Numbered from the stretch's first letter, positions 27,422 to 37,383 are shown. The stretch: 64,000 nucleotides of DNA from Nonomuraea aurantiaca (GCF_020215705.1 NZ_JAIWNB010000033.1:1-64000); one strand, 5' to 3'. Notes: generated by a model from the sequence alone, not told the origin. A program made the numbers and translations.

Positions 27422-28819
27422 ATGACTACCGACACCACCTCACCGCCCCGTTTGACCGGCCGGCAGCGGTTGATCCTGCTGATCCTGCTCGGCGCGGGAT
27501 TCATGCTGTCCGCCGATTTCTCCATCCTGAACGTCGCGCTGCCGGAGGTGGGCCAGGGAGTCGGACTGCATCTGGCGGCGCTGCCCTGGATCGCCTCTGC
27601 CTACGCCCTGCCCGCGGCGGGCTTCACCCTCCTGTTCGGGCGGTTGGCCGACCTGTTCGGCCGCCGTCGGCTGTTCCTCGCGGGCATGATCCTGCTGGCC
27701 GTCTCCTCACTGCTCGGCGGCTTCGCCTCCACCCCCGAGACACTGCTGGCCGCCCGCGCGCTGCAGGGCCTGTCCACCGCCATGTCCATCCCGGCCTCGC
27801 TGTCCCTGCTCACCGTCACCTTCGAAGAAGGCCCGGCTCGTGACCGCGTTCTGGGCCTCAACGGTGCGCTGCTGTCCGGCGGCTTCACCATCGGCGCGCT
27901 CCTCGGCGGCACCCTGGTCAGCCTGCTGAGCTGGCGCTCGGCGTTCTTTATCAACGTGCCCGTGGCCGTGGCCATCCTCGCGCTCACGCCGTTCCTGATC
28001 AGAGAGAGCAAGGTGCCCGACCGGGTCAAGCTGGACGTACCCGGCGCGATCACCGTGACCGGCGGCCTGCTGGCCGTCGTCTACGCCATCATCGAGCGAA
28101 GCATCCCCGCGGCCGTCGTCGGCATCGTGCTGCTGGCCGCGTTCTGGCTGATCGAGCTGCGCGCCGCCGCGCCGCTCGCCCCGCTCCACATTCTCAAGCG
28201 GCCGACCGTCAAATGGGGCAACTACGCGGGTCTTGTGGTGTTCAGCATGGAGACGGCGATGATCTTCATGATGACGCTGTACCTGCAGAAGGTCCTCGCG
28301 TTCGACCCGTTCGTGACCGGCCTGATCTTCGGCGGCCCTGGCCTGGCGGCGGTACTCGCGGGCCCGATCGCCGGGCGCCTCATCGGCCGCCACGGCTACC
28401 GCAGGGTGCTGCCGGCGGCCCTGGCCGTCCAGGGCCTTGCCACAGTTCCGCTCATCTTCACCGACTCCGACCGCGTGGGACTGGCCATCCTGATCCCCGC
28501 ACTGCTGGTCAGCTTCTTCGGACACGTGACGGCCATCGTGGCTTACACAGTCACCGGCACCTCCGGGCTGCCGAACCAGGAACAGGGCCTGGCCACCGGC
28601 CTCACCACGATGACCCAGAACGTCGCCATCACTGTCGGCATCCCGGTCCTGAGCGCGATCGCCGCCACGCAAACCGCGGAACTGACCGGCATCCACCTGG
28701 CGCTGACCGTGAATGTGATCATCACGTTCGTCAGCGTCGTGCTCATCTTCGTCGGCCTGCGACCGCGAACCGAGCCGAGCGCCGACGCGTCGGCCGTGCC
28801 GTCGGCGAACAAGATCTAG
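27422..28819 (+). CDS. MFS drug exporter, DHA2 (14-TM) type
   Basis: This is a 465-residue membrane protein with AAAGGAAACC before the ATG. The first helix begins ILLILLGAGFMLSADFSILN. Motif A between helices 2 and 3 is GRLADLFGRRRLF, and about fourteen hydrophobic segments can be counted, as in QacA/EmrB proteins that expel lipophilic compounds in exchange for protons. No TetR or MarR regulator is adjacent; the ArsR operon is upstream on the same strand but separated by a hairpin. A hairpin at 28949 follows. Confidence 0.88.
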   Translation: MTTDTTSPPRLTGRQRLILLILLGAGFMLSADFSILNVALPEVGQGVGLHLAALPWIASAYALPAAGFTLLFGRLADLFGRRRLFLAGMILLAVSSLLGGFASTPETLLAARALQGLSTAMSIPASLSLLTVTFEEGPARDRVLGLNGALLSGGFTIGALLGGTLVSLLSWRSAFFINVPVAVAILALTPFLIRESKVPDRVKLDVPGAITVTGGLLAVVYAIIERSIPAAVVGIVLLAAFWLIELRAAAPLAPLHILKRPTVKWGNYAGLVVFSMETAMIFMMTLYLQKVLAFDPFVTGLIFGGPGLAAVLAGPIAGRLIGRHGYRRVLPAALAVQGLATVPLIFTDSDRVGLAILIPALLVSFFGHVTAIVAYTVTGTSGLPNQEQGLATGLTTMTQNVAITVGIPVLSAIAATQTAELTGIHLALTVNVIITFVSVVLIFVGLRPRTEPSADASAVPSANKI

Positions 28820-28948
28820 CGCGCCATCCGACCGCGTCACCGCGATCCCGATCGGCATCGCCGTGGAAAAGGGGTGACGCGGCCCCTGATCGTCCTCCCT
28901 GCATCGCCCGTCGACAGACGTGCGAAGTCCTGGAGGCGGCGTGATGAG

Positions 28949-28966
28949 CCCGGCGGTCCCGCCGGG
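28949..28966 (+). terminator. hairpin after the MFS gene
   Basis: CCCGGCGG at 28949-28956 and CCGCCGGG at 28959-28966 form an 8-bp all-GC stem around two bases. It lies between the exporter and the following SDR gene. Confidence 0.6.
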
Positions 28967-29038
28967 CGGTGAACCACCATCTACAACCCGCGTACGCCGC
29001 GGCCTTGGCTGCGGCATCGAAAATGAGGAGACCATTCC

Positions 29039-29830
29039 ATGGATCTGCAACTGGCCGGCAAGACGGCAGTCGTCACCGGCGGCAGCAAGGGCATCGGCCT
29101 GGCCCTTGTCCGCACCCTGCTCGCCGAGGGAATGCGCGTGGTCACCGGCTCGCGCACCATCACCGCGGAGCTGAAGGAGACCGACGCGGTGCCCGTCACC
29201 GTCGACCTCTCCACCTCGAGCGGACCGGCTCAGCTGATCGACAGCGCCATCGCCGAGCTCGGAGGCATCGACCTGCTCGTCAACAACGTGGGGGTCGGCG
29301 ACACCGACGAGTTCGCCAAGGGTGCCCGATTCAACCTGCTCGAACTACCGGACGACGCCTGGGAGGACACCTTCAATCTGCACTTCTACAGCGCGCTGCG
29401 AGCCAGCCGCGCCGCACTGCCTTCCCTGATCGAGCGCAAGGGCACGATCATCAACATCTCCTCGATCGGAGCACGGCTCGCCGCCGCCGGCCCCGCCAAC
29501 TACAACGTCTCCAAAGCCGCGCTCAGCGCCCTCACCAAGGTGATCGCCGAGCAGTTCGGCGGACAGGGCGTGCGCGCGATCACCGTGTCACCGGGCCCGG
29601 TGAGCACCGGGGTATGGACCGACCCGGACGGCTTCGTCGGCCGTCTCGCCAAGGAGCAGGGCGTTGCTCACGAAGCGTTCGTGGACCAGCTGATCAGCGG
29701 GCTCGGCGTGACCACCGGCCGCATCGCCGCACCGGAGGAGGTCGCGCGGCTCATCGCCTTCCTGGCCTCGCCCGTCAACATCACCGGCAACGAGTACCTC
29801 ATCGACGGAGGCATGATCAAGCACGTGTGA
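29039..29830 (+). CDS. short-chain dehydrogenase/reductase
   Basis: The protein has 263 residues with GAGGAGACC before the ATG. It is a classical SDR: cofactor loop TGGSKGIG (residues 13-20), NNVG (82-85), catalytic Ser142, Tyr155 and Lys159 (YNVSK), and the C-terminal ITGNEYLIDGGM. The basic residue pattern after beta-2 (GSRT) suggests NADP(H). Substrate unknown. The gene could be transcribed with the exporter if the hairpin between them is leaky. Confidence 0.9.
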   Translation: MDLQLAGKTAVVTGGSKGIGLALVRTLLAEGMRVVTGSRTITAELKETDAVPVTVDLSTSSGPAQLIDSAIAELGGIDLLVNNVGVGDTDEFAKGARFNLLELPDDAWEDTFNLHFYSALRASRAALPSLIERKGTIINISSIGARLAAAGPANYNVSKAALSALTKVIAEQFGGQGVRAITVSPGPVSTGVWTDPDGFVGRLAKEQGVAHEAFVDQLISGLGVTTGRIAAPEEVARLIAFLASPVNITGNEYLIDGGMIKHV

Positions 29831-30044
29831 CCTTCGGACGTGAAGATACGAACACATTTTCACCATCGTGAGCCCGAGGCACGCAGGTCGCACTGCGTGC
29901 CTCGGCGTCACGGGTCCCGTCCCCCTCTTCCGGAAAGCATGATAAAGGCCCGCGTTGGCAGAAATGCAACTTGCTGACTGCCTCGGCATCGCTGAGCATG
30001 GAAGCGCTCTTCTCGGGCGCATGTTTGGACAACTCCGGTGCGGC

Positions 30045-30077
30045 CGAACGTCTCGTCCTTCACGGACGAGACGTTCG
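30045..30077 (+). terminator. 14-bp perfect hairpin followed by T-rich bases
   Basis: CGAACGTCTCGTCC (30045-30058) pairs perfectly with 30064-30077 around a TTCAC loop and is followed by CCTTTTC. It lies 215 bases after the SDR stop in the 400-base gap 29831-30235, which has no gene I can support on either strand. It is either a distal terminator or the relic of a lost gene's 3' end. Confidence 0.7.
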
Positions 30078-30235
30078 CCTTTTCTGGTGCACCATCCACC
30101 GATGTCACGGCCTTCATCTGTTCGCACGTCACCAGGGAACCGCTCGTCGGGGCGGGCTGAACCGCAACGCCTGCCGTCGGAAACCCATAAACAAGCCAAA
30201 CAATTCGCCAGGTCTCGCCGACGAAAGCCTTTATC

Positions 30236-30649
30236 ATGCCTCGCTCAGCTCTGCCTGATCACCTCGTCGCAGCCCTCGCCCGGCCGAATCCTTGCGTGAT
30301 CAGCACGATCCGCCCGGACGGCGCACCCGTCTCCGTCGCCACCTGGTATCTGTGGGAGGGGGGAAGGGTGCTGGTCAACATGGACGCCCAGCGCAAGCGT
30401 CTCGACTACCTGCGAGCCGAGCCTCGAGTCTCACTCACCGTGCTCGACGCCGACAGCTGGTACCGCCACATCAGTCTCCAGGGGCGAATGGTGTCTCTGA
30501 TGGACGACCCGAATCTGGCGGACATCGACCGCATCGCCCGCCATTACACCGGTGGACCGTACTTCGACCGCGGACGACCGCGAGTGAGCGGCTGGATCGA
30601 GATCGAGACCTGGCACGACTGGGGGATGATCGCCGGTCCACGTGACTGA
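30236..30649 (+). CDS. PPOX-class F420-dependent oxidoreductase
   Basis: This 137-residue split-barrel protein starts MPRSALPDHLVAALARPNPC and continues VISTIRPDGAPVSVATWYLW. GGRVLVNMDAQRKRLDYLRA and ARVSLTVLDADSWY-type sequence (EPRVSLTVLDADSWYRHISL) follow. The pattern matches actinobacterial F420-binding members of the pyridoxamine-phosphate-oxidase fold. These reduce or oxidise small molecules with cofactor F420. The ribosome site is weak (GAAAG). No operon partner. Confidence 0.85.
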   Translation: MPRSALPDHLVAALARPNPCVISTIRPDGAPVSVATWYLWEGGRVLVNMDAQRKRLDYLRAEPRVSLTVLDADSWYRHISLQGRMVSLMDDPNLADIDRIARHYTGGPYFDRGRPRVSGWIEIETWHDWGMIAGPRD

Positions 30650-30670
30650 TCATGGTTTGCGCTCCGCTGG

Positions 30671-31376
30671 TCATGCCGTAGCCAGAGAATCGACCACCGG
30701 CTGCGAGCAGGGACGCCGCCGCGCCGATCTGGCCCCGATCCCGTCGAACACGACATCCTCTCCCTGTGCAGCCGTGATCGTATGCATCTGGCCAGCCAGT
30801 CCAGCCGAGAGTGGTCGACCGCCTCGGCGCCCAGATTCAGGGCGGCAGAGTGCTTCTTCACTCCATGCACGGCGGCGATGACCATCGCCCCCGCCGCGAG
30901 AGCCAGCTGCACCAGGAGGTTGCCGAGGCCACCTATCCCCGGTACTACCAGGACCTGCTCCCCCGCCCGTACCGGGGTCCTTTCCAACAGGGCCAGGGCG
31001 GCGCTGCCGTCGTTCATCACGGTCATGGCGCTGCACAGGTCGAGACCCCCGGAGCCGGGAAAGCGACCTCCAGGGCGGCGGACACGGCGCAACCTCCGCC
31101 GTAGCCGTCGCTGACGGCGTGGGCGCCCACACGGGCATCCAGCCAGCTGTCGTCCACTCCGGCTCCGAGCATGGTGACCGGGCCTGCGACTGCACCGCCA
31201 GGAACATACGGAGGATCCACCGCGAACAGCTCGGGTCCGTCGCCGGATCGAATCAAGGTGTCCATCCAGGTCACACCCACGACCGCCACATCGACACCGC
31301 ATTGTCCCGCTGCCGGCGACGGTGTGGGCAAGTCAACCAGTTCCAGGACCTCAGGGGCGCCGAACCGGGTCGCCAT
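30671..31376 (-). pseudogene. quinone oxidoreductase-like dehydrogenase broken by frameshifts
   Basis: The minus strand starts MATRFGAPEVLELVDLPTPS and runs through WMDTLIRSGDGPELFAVDPP and YVPGGAVAGPVTMLGAGV. A frame change near 31060 leads to LVVPGIGGLGNLLVQLALAA, the Rossmann loop, and a second near 30790 to HTITAAQGEDVVFDGIGA. The C-terminal third is missing. This is an MDR-family dehydrogenase of the same broad type as the intact gene at 14588, but not a copy of it. Confidence 0.7.
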
Positions 31377-31743
31377 GATCGCTCGCTTCCCGACGCAGGC
31401 TGACCGGCGGCGATGCCCTGCATCTGAAGGTCCGATCGACATGGCAGAAAGAAGGCGGACGCCGGCAAGCTACCCGCAGTCCCCCGCGAGGGCTACCGCG
31501 ACATCCCCGACGGGATGACCCGGAGCTGCGACTCTTCGACCGGGCCGATAGGCAGCGGCGCCGACGTCGTCGGCCCCGAGCCGCTGTGTCGTGCCATGGA
31601 TGGAGGCATAAATGGCACGAAAATAGCGCATTTTGTCCGTAACCACTCCTCTCGAGCATCCGAGAGACTGCCAGACTCGATGGTCGCCGTACGGGTCATG
31701 GCCGCGGCGGGACGGTGCGACAGGTTTCTCATGGGGGTCAACA

Positions 31744-32445
31744 GTGGCGAGGGCAAGCGATGTAGCGGGTGTGATGCTCCTGTTCGAAATGGTCACGGCA
31801 TGTGGGCTCACGCCGCCGACCGCGCCCGCCACCGCGAGTTCCCCCGGCCCTTCACGGCACGAGGCCGTGGCCACGTCGGAGCCGCCCGCCGAGTCCGCCC
31901 GGCTCGCGGTGCCGGACGACCCCTGTCGCGTGCTGACCACCTCGATCCGGTCGAGAATCGGGATGGGGCAGGGAACCAAGGACCGACTCGACCCGGCCTG
32001 TAAATGGCGCAACGACCCCGGTGACGTACCACCGTTCAGGTTCAGGGACCTCGGCATCGTCTATGACGCCGGCTTCACGGAGCTCACCTTCTCCCTGAAG
32101 GAGGCGAAGGAGAGCTTCGCGATCAAGAGGAGGAACGACTACCGGCAACCGAGCCTCTTCGGTGGGGCCCCCTCGGTGCGCGGCACGATCAAGCAGGTCG
32201 GCACCACCAAGGCGGGCAAGCACTTCGACGAGGGTTACTACGTGTACTTCGTCTACAAGGTCGGCGAGGCCCGGCGCGGCGAGGGGAAGGCCGTCCTGCG
32301 CAAGGGCAACGTGGTGATCACCATCAGCGTCAGCGGCGCCGACGTGCCCGGGCGCAGAATGCGCGACAGCAGACCGATCAGCAACGCCACCGCCCAGGCG
32401 ATGATCGACATCGTGGCTGCGCGTGCCGTCGCGGCAGTCCGGTGA
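31744..32445 (+). CDS. putative lipoprotein, DUF3558-like
   Basis: The protein has 233 residues if it starts at the GTG at 31744, or slightly fewer from an ATG at 31772. A short hydrophobic stretch ends in a lipobox-like MVTACG, followed by a Pro/Ala/Ser-rich linker. The domain opens DPCRVLTTSI and contains PACKWRNDPG, the Cys-pair pattern of actinobacterial DUF3558 lipoproteins, and ends with a helix (ATAQAMIDIVAARAVAAV). Such proteins sit on the outer face of the membrane; function unknown. From 31377 to 31743 nothing else is evident. Confidence 0.6.
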   Translation: MARASDVAGVMLLFEMVTACGLTPPTAPATASSPGPSRHEAVATSEPPAESARLAVPDDPCRVLTTSIRSRIGMGQGTKDRLDPACKWRNDPGDVPPFRFRDLGIVYDAGFTELTFSLKEAKESFAIKRRNDYRQPSLFGGAPSVRGTIKQVGTTKAGKHFDEGYYVYFVYKVGEARRGEGKAVLRKGNVVITISVSGADVPGRRMRDSRPISNATAQAMIDIVAARAVAAVR

Positions 32446-32645
32446 CCTTCGCCCCTCAGGTCTCCGCCCACTCTCCTCCTCCATCCTGATCCAGGCATGG
32501 CCGATCACAGCGGATGGTCCCGTCGGACTCGTCCGGTACCTGCATCGCTGCAGGTACCGGAACACAGCCGACGTCGCGTCACCCGTGAATGATCACAGCT
32601 CACGGACAGGTTCGGAGTCTTGTCTCCGCCGTGCTCCCTGCCGTG

Positions 32646-34091
32646 TCATCCGCCGTACACCTCGATGCGATCGAGGCTGATGACCGTGCTGCCGGAGTCG
32701 GGGTTCCTGGAACCGGTCACGCGTACGCGCAGAGTATGCGGCCCCGGAGGCAGGACCGGGCTCAAGTAGTTGAGCTCCTCCCCGACGCGGATGCCGCTGT
32801 AGTAGTCCAGGCGCTGCTCAGCGCCGCCGTCGACGGAGATCGCGGCGATGCCGTTGCCCCAGTCGCGCACGCTGAGCAGGGCTACTTGGGTGCCGGTGAA
32901 GCGGATCGTCGCGGTCGCCCCCGCCCGGCCGCTCCAATGATCGTTGCCCTGGAAGCACTGGTTGCCGCAACCTGATCCTGACTGCCATGTTCCGCTGTAC
33001 TGGACCTGGTTCTGTCCAGTGCCGACATCGAAATCGTTGATCACCGCGGTGGGTGCGCCCGGATCGCCCGAGGGCAACTGCTGGGCGGTACCGGCGGCTA
33101 GCGGCCTGCCGAAGCTGGGAGTGCCGTCGGGGTTCCAGCCGAACTTCTGCACCCGGGTCGTGCGGAAGGAGTAGGTGTAGGCGCTGGTGTTCTTGCCGTG
33201 GTAGGCGATCCAGTCCTCGGTGCCGTCGGGCGAGCGGAAGAAGGAGTGGTGTCCCGGACCCCACACACCGGCGGCGTCGTCGCGCCAGAACACCGGCCCG
33301 GGATGCTGCACCCAGCTGGCGGCCGCCATCGGATCGGCCCCGTCGGCGATGCTCGTCATCCACAGCTGGTAGTCGGGCTTGGCAGTGTCGCAGGTGGAGT
33401 AGGTCAGGAAGGTCCTGCCGTTGCGATACAGCGGCGTGGGGCCCTCCCGCACCTCGGCGCAGCCGCCGTCGGCGGGGATCGCCGTCCGCGCTCCCGTCAC
33501 CGTCCACGGGTTGCTCATCCGGGCGATGTAGAGCTGCGCCGGTCCGCCCTGGCCTCGCCCGGGGCCGCTCCAGACGAAGTAGGACTGGCCGTTGTGGGTG
33601 ATCGGCTCGCCGTCGATGGCGTACTCGCCGAAGTCGGCGATCTTGGCCTTGAACGCGTACGGCCCCATGGGGTCGTTCCCGGCCGACTCCAGCACGTACA
33701 TCCGGTGGTTGGCGTCCACACCGTCGGAGGCGGTGTAGTAGATGTACCAGCGCAAGCCGACCTGCCGGAAGGCCGGCGCCCACATCTGGGTGTTACGGGA
33801 GGGGTCGCCGTCCTGCCAGACCACGTGCTCGGGTGCGGCCAGCAGGGTGGCCAGGCTGGCCGACTTCCAGACACTGACCCGATCCCCGCCTGTGGTGGCC
33901 AGGTAGTAGAAGCCCTCGTGGTAGAGCAGGCTGGGGTCGGCGCTGGGGTTCAGCGGGTTACGGAAGGTCTGCGCGGCGGTCGCGGCGCGCGGGTCGCGCA
34001 GCTCCGCGGCGGCGGGCGGGACGGACACGAGGGATAGCAGCAGGCACAGGGCCGCCAAGGCCGCCGCCGCCGTCCGGGATGGGAGGCCCAT
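32646..34091 (-). CDS. secreted GH43-family glycosidase with C-terminal binding domain
   Basis: The protein has 481 residues, with the ATG after AAAGGATCGCCC, and a signal peptide MGLPSRTAAAALAALCLLLS with cleavage near AAAEL. The five-bladed GH43 propeller is supported by the three acids expected for inversion: Asp52 (NPSADPSLLYHEGFYY), Asp160 (FGEYAIDGEP) and Glu216 (AEVREGPTPLYRNG). After residue 345 a beta-sandwich follows (FTGTQVALLSVRDWGNGIAA, then SLDRIEVYGG) that looks like a carbohydrate-binding module. GH43 enzymes release arabinose, xylose or galactose units. It is last in a minus-strand run with two GH123-type enzymes and a ROK regulator. Confidence 0.85.
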   Translation of the reverse strand: MGLPSRTAAAALAALCLLLSLVSVPPAAAELRDPRAATAAQTFRNPLNPSADPSLLYHEGFYYLATTGGDRVSVWKSASLATLLAAPEHVVWQDGDPSRNTQMWAPAFRQVGLRWYIYYTASDGVDANHRMYVLESAGNDPMGPYAFKAKIADFGEYAIDGEPITHNGQSYFVWSGPGRGQGGPAQLYIARMSNPWTVTGARTAIPADGGCAEVREGPTPLYRNGRTFLTYSTCDTAKPDYQLWMTSIADGADPMAAASWVQHPGPVFWRDDAAGVWGPGHHSFFRSPDGTEDWIAYHGKNTSAYTYSFRTTRVQKFGWNPDGTPSFGRPLAAGTAQQLPSGDPGAPTAVINDFDVGTGQNQVQYSGTWQSGSGCGNQCFQGNDHWSGRAGATATIRFTGTQVALLSVRDWGNGIAAISVDGGAEQRLDYYSGIRVGEELNYLSPVLPPGPHTLRVRVTGSRNPDSGSTVISLDRIEVYGG

Positions 34092-34152
34092 GGGCGATCC
34101 TTTCTGCTTCGCGGTGTCCGGCCGGGGACCCCCCGTCCCCGGCCGGAGGTCG

Positions 34153-37100
34153 TCAGCGGACTTCCAGCTCGGCCAGCTGCAGCCGCTGGTCGCCGACCGG
34201 GTCGGCGGACAGCCTCGTCGCAGCCATTCGCACGTAACGTGCGGTCACCGGGGCGAAGGACAGTGTTTCACCGGAGATCCCGGGACGTGCCTGGCCGGTC
34301 CTGGTCGCCACCGTGGTCCAGGTGGCGTTGTCGGCCGACACCTGGATGGTGTAGTCGACCGGGAAGCCGGCCCCGACGGCCTCGCCGTCCGTACGCGGGC
34401 GCAGGACCACCGAGCTGAACCGCGTGGGTCCGGCGAGGTCCACCGTGGCGTTCGCGGTGGATGCGCCATGGCTGCTCCAGCCCATGGAGTAGCCAAGCGC
34501 CGAGCGCGTCTGTCCGTCGGTGAGGGCGGTGCGTGACCATCCGTCCCCTTCGTAGGAGGTGCTCGTGCTGACCGCCCTGCCTGCGGCGAGGTTGCCGCCC
34601 GCCACCTCGATCTCGGCGAACTGCATCCGGTAGTGGCCGTACGGGTCGCGGCTGAGCTTGGTGCCCTCGACCTTCACGTAGCGCACATCGGTCGTCGGGA
34701 ACGGGAACGTCTGCGCGCCCGCGCCCGGCGTGGCGAAGCCGGTACGGGTGGCCACGGTCGTCCAGGTGGACTTGTTGGCAGACACCTGAACGGTGAAGTC
34801 GACGGGGAAGCTCCGCCCGACATTGCCGGCGTCGGCCCGCGGGTACAGGTCCACTCGGCTGACCGGCTTGGCGGACCCCAGGTCCACGGTGATCGACTCG
34901 CGGTGGTCGGTGGTGAGGTCGGAGTGGCTGCTCCAGCCCATCCGTCCCGCGACAGAACCGCGTTCGCCGTCGACGGCGCCCTGAGGGCTCCAGCCGTCGC
35001 CCTCGTACGAGCTGCTCGCGGTGATGGCGCGGCCCTCGGCCGGGTTGGTCTCCGGGTTGACCTTGAAGTTGTCGAAGCGGGCGGCCGCGCCTCCGGTGAT
35101 CAAGGCGATGTCGCCGGCCTGGTAGGCCTTGTCGGTCACCGTCAGGAGCGGGGCGGCATTCGCGCCCGCGTACACGGTGATCGTGTCGCCTCTGGCGACC
35201 ACGCGCAGCCTGGACCGCTGCCCGGCGACGTAGCCCGGGACATTGGCCTTGGCCAGGATGGTACCGCTGCGGACGATGAAGACCTCGCCGTTGTTGCGCT
35301 GGGCGACGAGGTAGCCGGTGTCCATTTCGGTGCCGCTGAGGTTGCGGATCATCAACCCTGCCCAGTTCTCCTGGCCTCCGGCGGGGCTCACACCGGTGAT
35401 CCTGAGGTCGACGGAGGCCGCCACGTCACGGTAGGCGCGGCCTTTGAGGTTGACGACGGCCTTGTCCCAGCCGGTGCCGGCCTGGGGCTGCACGAACTCT
35501 CCGCCGGAGATCGACCAAGAGCTCTCCTGCTGCCCGCTCGCGCGATTGATCGGCACGAGCCACTGCCGGGCGGAGGAGGTGTCGGAGAAGTCGTCGGCGT
35601 ACGGGAAGCGTGGTTCGGCCTCCGCCGGGGCGAGCGCGTCCAGGATCTGCTTGTGCCGTTCGGTGACCGCCTGGCCCGACCGCTCGAAGGTCGCGATGTC
35701 GGTGATCACCGTGTCGGCGATCGCCCGCGCCGTCACGGGCTTGGTGGCCGCGAGCAGGTTGAGCAGCTCGTAGTCCTCCACCCCGTCGAGCTGCGCCTCG
35801 CTGCGAACGCTGTCATAGACGTCGTAGCGCGCCTTGTCGGGCCGGACGATGTAGCTGTCGCCGTTCTGGGGTCCGTCGAAGGTGTCGTAGTCGCGGAAGT
35901 CGCCGTCGGGTTCGTACGCCCAGTAGTTCCAGCCCCAGTGCTGGAAGCCCTTGCCGCCGATCTTCCACACCAGCCAGGGCATCAGCCGTGACTTGGCCAG
36001 GTGCATGCCGATGAGCCGGTTCACCTGGTAGTCCCACGGCACGATGCAGACGTAGAGCCACAACTCCTTGCCCTTGAGCCGCTGATCCTGCCAGTAGCCG
36101 GTGTGGTCCTCGTAGTTGTCGGTGTACGGCGTGAAGGTGGTGATGTTCTCAGCCGCGCCCGGCAGGAACGTGTAGCCGTGGGCCTCGTTGGTCAGCGGGT
36201 CGGGGAAGTAGGCAGTGTAGATGTCGTAGAACCACGTGGCGGCGGTGACCTGGGCCTGCTCCGTCGGCTCGTCGAGCGCGCTCATGTAAAACTGGTCTGT
36301 CCAGCCCTTGGCGTCCAGATGGGCCTTCAGCGCGGGGAAGAGCTTGTTGAGATAGGCGGTCGTCTCGGCGGTGTTCGGATCGGCCAGCACCTTCTGCGGT
36401 TTGCCGTCGGATCCGCGTTTGAGCATTTCCAGCATCGGGCGCGACGCGCCCTGGACCGGGTGGGGCTCCAGAAGGGTCGGCGTGTAGATGTACTGCATGG
36501 CGCCGGCGTCCTCGAACAGCTTCACGAACCGGTCGAACGTCGCCCAGCCGAAGGTGTAGTTCCCCGCCGTGTCGATCGTGGTGTCGGGGATCAGCAGCGC
36601 CTGGAAGTCGGTGTAGATGACGTTGTTGCGGTGCTTGGCCTGGTTTCTCGCGAAGGCTGCGATGACCTTCCACCAGTTGGGGCTGTAGGCCGCGGCGTCG
36701 GCGTACTGCTCGGGGATCGACAGTTCCGCGCCCTTGTAATCCCATCCGACCGAGGCGAACCAGTTGTTCTGCTTGAACGTCGACTGGTCGGCCGGCGGGA
36801 CGGTCACGGGGTAGACCCGCACCGAGACCGGGATGGGCACGTCGCCGGCGCTGCTCTCGACGGTGACCGAACCGGTGTAGACCCCGGCCGGCTGGCCTGT
36901 GGGGATGTGCACGCTGTAGTGGTAGGCCTGGGCGTAGTTTGCGGGCACCAGGATCGGGGTGTTGTCGACGAGGGCGTCGTAGAAGGAGGTCCCGCCGGCG
37001 GGCGGGATCTCGTACTCCTTGAGCCAGATGTTCCTGCCGTGCATGACCACGTTCGGATGGTTGTACTGCCGTCTGACGGTGATCTCGCTCACCGGGATGG

Positions 37101-37383
37101 TCGCGCCGCCGGGCCCGGCCAGCGCCGTGGGGCTCAGCGAGACGCCGTCGGCTTCCGAGGGCGGCCGGTACAGGACCTGCGCCGCCTCGTACTCTCCGCG
37201 TGCGGCGTACAGGGAGATGGCGGTCGCGGGATGCGCGGGCGGGGTGCTGGTGGAGAAGACGTGATCGGCGGAGTTCTGCACCCACGCGACGGGCGCCGCG
37301 GCCTGCGCGGCCGCGGGCAGCAGGGGGGGCAGCAGGCTGGCCAGCCCCACGGCGGTTATGAAACGTTTCAACAAGGAGGTCAT
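34153..37383 (-). CDS. secreted GH123/DUF4091 glycosidase with two F5/8-type C modules
   Basis: The protein has 1076 residues; the ATG at 37383 follows AGGAAGGAACC and opens the signal peptide MTSLLKRFITAVGLASLLPP (cleavage near AQAAA). An N-terminal beta domain (residues about 30-190) precedes the catalytic barrel. The Asp-Glu pair expected for GH123 beta-N-acetylgalactosaminidases is Asp371-Glu372 (YMSALDEPTEQ), and the DUF4091 end reads VWKIGGKGFQHWGWNYWAYE. A concanavalin-like domain follows (DVAASVDLRITG). Two discoidin-type repeats close the protein, each with SYEGDGW, GWSSH and DLGS/DLAG-like strands and a final RYVxxxxTxLSxDPxG. It lies 44 bases from the next enzyme gene, probably one transcript. 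Confidence 0.85.
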   Translation of the reverse strand: MTSLLKRFITAVGLASLLPPLLPAAAQAAAPVAWVQNSADHVFSTSTPPAHPATAISLYAARGEYEAAQVLYRPPSEADGVSLSPTALAGPGGATIPVSEITVRRQYNHPNVVMHGRNIWLKEYEIPPAGGTSFYDALVDNTPILVPANYAQAYHYSVHIPTGQPAGVYTGSVTVESSAGDVPIPVSVRVYPVTVPPADQSTFKQNNWFASVGWDYKGAELSIPEQYADAAAYSPNWWKVIAAFARNQAKHRNNVIYTDFQALLIPDTTIDTAGNYTFGWATFDRFVKLFEDAGAMQYIYTPTLLEPHPVQGASRPMLEMLKRGSDGKPQKVLADPNTAETTAYLNKLFPALKAHLDAKGWTDQFYMSALDEPTEQAQVTAATWFYDIYTAYFPDPLTNEAHGYTFLPGAAENITTFTPYTDNYEDHTGYWQDQRLKGKELWLYVCIVPWDYQVNRLIGMHLAKSRLMPWLVWKIGGKGFQHWGWNYWAYEPDGDFRDYDTFDGPQNGDSYIVRPDKARYDVYDSVRSEAQLDGVEDYELLNLLAATKPVTARAIADTVITDIATFERSGQAVTERHKQILDALAPAEAEPRFPYADDFSDTSSARQWLVPINRASGQQESSWSISGGEFVQPQAGTGWDKAVVNLKGRAYRDVAASVDLRITGVSPAGGQENWAGLMIRNLSGTEMDTGYLVAQRNNGEVFIVRSGTILAKANVPGYVAGQRSRLRVVARGDTITVYAGANAAPLLTVTDKAYQAGDIALITGGAAARFDNFKVNPETNPAEGRAITASSSYEGDGWSPQGAVDGERGSVAGRMGWSSHSDLTTDHRESITVDLGSAKPVSRVDLYPRADAGNVGRSFPVDFTVQVSANKSTWTTVATRTGFATPGAGAQTFPFPTTDVRYVKVEGTKLSRDPYGHYRMQFAEIEVAGGNLAAGRAVSTSTSYEGDGWSRTALTDGQTRSALGYSMGWSSHGASTANATVDLAGPTRFSSVVLRPRTDGEAVGAGFPVDYTIQVSADNATWTTVATRTGQARPGISGETLSFAPVTARYVRMAATRLSADPVGDQRLQLAELEVR

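Noticed and set aside
27707..29050. 447-codon minus-strand frame
   Set aside because: Antisense to the MFS exporter, with Asp/Gly/Gln-rich nonsense composition.
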